A DNA stretch of 64,000 nt. Origin: an uncultured Rikenellaceae bacterium (GTDB lineage Bacteria > Bacteroidota > Bacteroidia > Bacteroidales > Rikenellaceae). Where the stretch lies: positions 1 to 64,000 of the forward strand of contig CAMQVY010000003.1 in the NCBI GenBank assembly GCA_947038405.1, written 5' to 3'. Shown here one piece after another: positions 62,432-64,000 of this stretch. Each line of letters starts with the position of its first letter. Position 1 is the first letter of the stretch. Below the pieces are notes generated by a model, which worked only from the letters and a program-made list of their open reading frames with translations, searched no databases and was not told the DNA's origin. Position numbers and translations under genes: made by a program.

Positions 62432-63026
62432 GACTATAAAAGTAGAGGATGGGGTAGTGCGTAATTTATCGTACCATCAAATGCGAGTGGCGAAATACTC
62501 AACTGTAAATCTATTGGAATATATCAGTAATAATGTTGCGATACCTGTATTAGGTGTTCATAAACTGCGTATAACATACTCAATATATAGTGTTTGTAGC
62601 TATAAATTGGAATTATACAATCCTAAAAAAATAGAGTCTCTAAAAATTATTATAGATAACGAAATAGATTATCATAAGAAATTAGATGATCGTACATGTT
62701 TGAATGATTTAATAGAGCAGCGAGGGGAGTGTGATGATATTTTAATAATAAAAAATAATTTTGTTAGTGACACTTCATTTGCCAATATTATTTTTTTTGA
62801 TGGTGAAAAATGGATCACACCCAATACTCCACTACTAGAGGGGAGTTGTCGCTCTAGGTTGATTCGAGATAATATCATAAGACCTCAATCTATAACATCT
62901 AGTGACTTAAAGTCGTATTCTAGTTTTATGATTATCAATGCAATGTTAGATTTTGATCTAACGAGAGTTGTAAATTACAAATTTATTGATGGGTGTTTGA
63001 AACTCTCCTCTTTGTACTTTGATTAG
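62415..63026 (+). CDS. pabC: Aminodeoxychorismate lyase (class IV aminotransferase fold)
   Basis: 203-aa PLP enzyme that releases p-aminobenzoate and pyruvate from aminodeoxychorismate. FETIKVEDGVVRNLSYHQMR is the class IV start, KLDDRTCLND near residue 90 the PLP lysine region, NFVSDTSFANIIFFDG and TPNTPLLEGSCR the C-terminal cofactor contacts. It is shorter than E. coli PabC (269 aa) but complete at both ends. It overlaps pabB. Confidence 0.88.
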   Translation: MCLLFETIKVEDGVVRNLSYHQMRVAKYSTVNLLEYISNNVAIPVLGVHKLRITYSIYSVCSYKLELYNPKKIESLKIIIDNEIDYHKKLDDRTCLNDLIEQRGECDDILIIKNNFVSDTSFANIIFFDGEKWITPNTPLLEGSCRSRLIRDNIIRPQSITSSDLKSYSSFMIINAMLDFDLTRVVNYKFIDGCLKLSSLYFD

Positions 63027-63169
63027 GAATATAATACAACAAATAACCATATAAAACGCAGTTTTCACAATAGTTTGATTAAACTTTTCAAAGTTTATCG
63101 CCAAAGGCAGTTCGTGATCGTACACAACAAATAATAGCCTTAACGTGATATAAATTGTGAAATTTTATC

Positions 63170-63177
63170 TATCTTTG
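63170..63177 (+). promoter_or_regulatory. -7 box of the helicase gene
   Basis: TATCTTTG, 18 nt before the ATG at 63196. A good -7 match, with a short leader. Confidence 0.45.
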
Positions 63178-63195
63178 AGTATCTAATATCTAAAT

Positions 63196-64000
63196 ATGAC
63201 TATGTCGAATCCACAACTAGAACTTGCCTTCAATTTTGTCGAAAATACTGGAGTAAATATATTTTTAACGGGACGAGCAGGAACAGGTAAAACTACATTT
63301 CTACATAAGTTGCGAGAGCGTTCTCCAAAGCGTATGGTTATTGTTGCCCCAACAGGAGTTGCGGCGATAAATGCAGGAGGAGTCACAATCCACTCTTTTT
63401 TTCAGCTTCCGTTTGGTTACTATATACCTAATTCAGTTCGCAAGGATAGTGAATCTAGAAAATTTAACAAAATAAAAGTTAAGATTATCCGCTCAATGGA
63501 GCTGCTTGTTATTGATGAGATAAGTATGGTTCGAGCAGATATGTTAGATGCGATTGATAATGTTTTAAGACGTTATAGGGATAAAAACCGCCCATTTGGA
63601 GGGGTTCAACTCCTTATGATAGGCGATTTGCAGCAGTTGTCTCCCGTAATAAGGGGCGAAGAGTGGGAGGTGTTAAAAGATTTTTACGATACACCATATT
63701 TTTTTGATAGTATAGCTTTAAAGAGTAGCCAATATCGCAATATAGAGTTAACGCATATATATAGACAGCGAGATATCCATTTTATAGACCTACTTGCAAA
63801 AGTAAGAAGTGGTAATTTAGATAATACGACTCTTGAGGCTATAAATAAGCGATATATAGAGGGATTTAATCCCGATAATAATGAAGGTTACATCACACTG
63901 ACCTCTCATAATAGTAGTGCAAAGAGAATAAATGATACTAAATTAGCTCAGTTAAATAGAGAAGAGTTTTCGTATAATGCGATTGTCGAGGGTAATTTTC
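63196..64000 (+). CDS. PIF1/RecD-like helicase, 5' part
   Basis: At least 268 residues, cut by the right window edge. NIFLTGRAGTGKTTFLHKL is the Walker A motif, VIVAPTGVAAINAGGVTIHSFF motif Ia, LLVIDEISMVRADMLDAID Walker B, and LLMIGDLQQLSPVI motif III of superfamily 1 helicases. Bacteroidetes homologues often carry C-terminal HRDC or WYL-like parts that would lie beyond the window. ATG 63196 is chosen; a second ATG lies at 63202. Confidence 0.88.
   Translation, partial: MTMSNPQLELAFNFVENTGVNIFLTGRAGTGKTTFLHKLRERSPKRMVIVAPTGVAAINAGGVTIHSFFQLPFGYYIPNSVRKDSESRKFNKIKVKIIRSMELLVIDEISMVRADMLDAIDNVLRRYRDKNRPFGGVQLLMIGDLQQLSPVIRGEEWEVLKDFYDTPYFFDSIALKSSQYRNIELTHIYRQRDIHFIDLLAKVRSGNLDNTTLEAINKRYIEGFNPDNNEGYITLTSHNSSAKRINDTKLAQLNREEFSYNAIVEGNF

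Overview
This 64 kb window looks like chromosomal DNA of an AT-rich anaerobic member of the Bacteroidales. Many genes are preceded by the Bacteroidetes -7 box TAnnTTTG, Shine-Dalgarno sites are weak or absent, and the gene content fits: class I fumarase, a GlcNAc operon with a NagB/PIG-L fusion, DUF5009 acyltransferases, a hemerythrin/LuxR pair, carboxynorspermidine genes and an H1-like protein. A gene that closely resembles archaeal cysteate synthase suggests sulfonolipid synthesis, known from Alistipes/Odoribacter-type bacteria; that placement is an inference.

Layout. 1-1.2 kb: a tandem duplication of a unit made of promoter, about 190-nt structured RNA and a small ORF; the first ORF is dead, the second is intact (104 aa). 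1.5-4.5 kb: fructose-bisphosphate aldolase and fumarase. 4.6-6.4 kb: a glycosyltransferase beside decayed DNA that holds a start-less, broken UDP-glucose dehydrogenase. 6.5-8.7 kb: DUF456, S4 protein, Pth and L25. 8.9-14.7 kb: an amino-sugar salvage operon (kinase, transporter, deacetylase/deaminase fusion) with a divergent membrane acyltransferase. 14.8-25.8 kb: branching enzyme, peptide transporter and assorted housekeeping genes.

26-40.5 kb: the most interesting region. Ten genes on one strand encode an IclR regulator, a beta-propeller/di-heme protein, a FkbO/Hyg5-type chorismatase homologue, a cysteine-rich cupin lipoprotein, a VOC protein, DhaK, DhaL, an LsrF thiolase, a 1341-aa NPCBM/hydrazine-synthase-alpha-like/di-heme/FGE fusion and a CcsBA cytochrome c synthase. 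I read this as a catabolic module that joins periplasmic c-type redox chemistry to kinase and thiolase steps yielding DHAP and acetyl-CoA. I know of no described system with this make-up.

40.8-57 kb: hemerythrin/LuxR pair, a WecA-like initiating transferase, M23/RecX/PrmC, an H1-like protein missed by size cut-offs, then a surface polysaccharide locus (Wzz, Wza-like protein, UDP-glucose dehydrogenase, UDP-glucuronate epimerase, rmlC, rmlD, rmlB) containing a relic IS3 element and an rmlA reduced to its two ends. 57.2-64 kb: tRNA-Lys, carboxynorspermidine dehydrogenase and decarboxylase, cysteate synthase, pabB/pabC, and a helicase cut by the window edge. A family of 41-bp repeats with GTTC at one end and usually GGCAGTTC at the other is scattered between genes.
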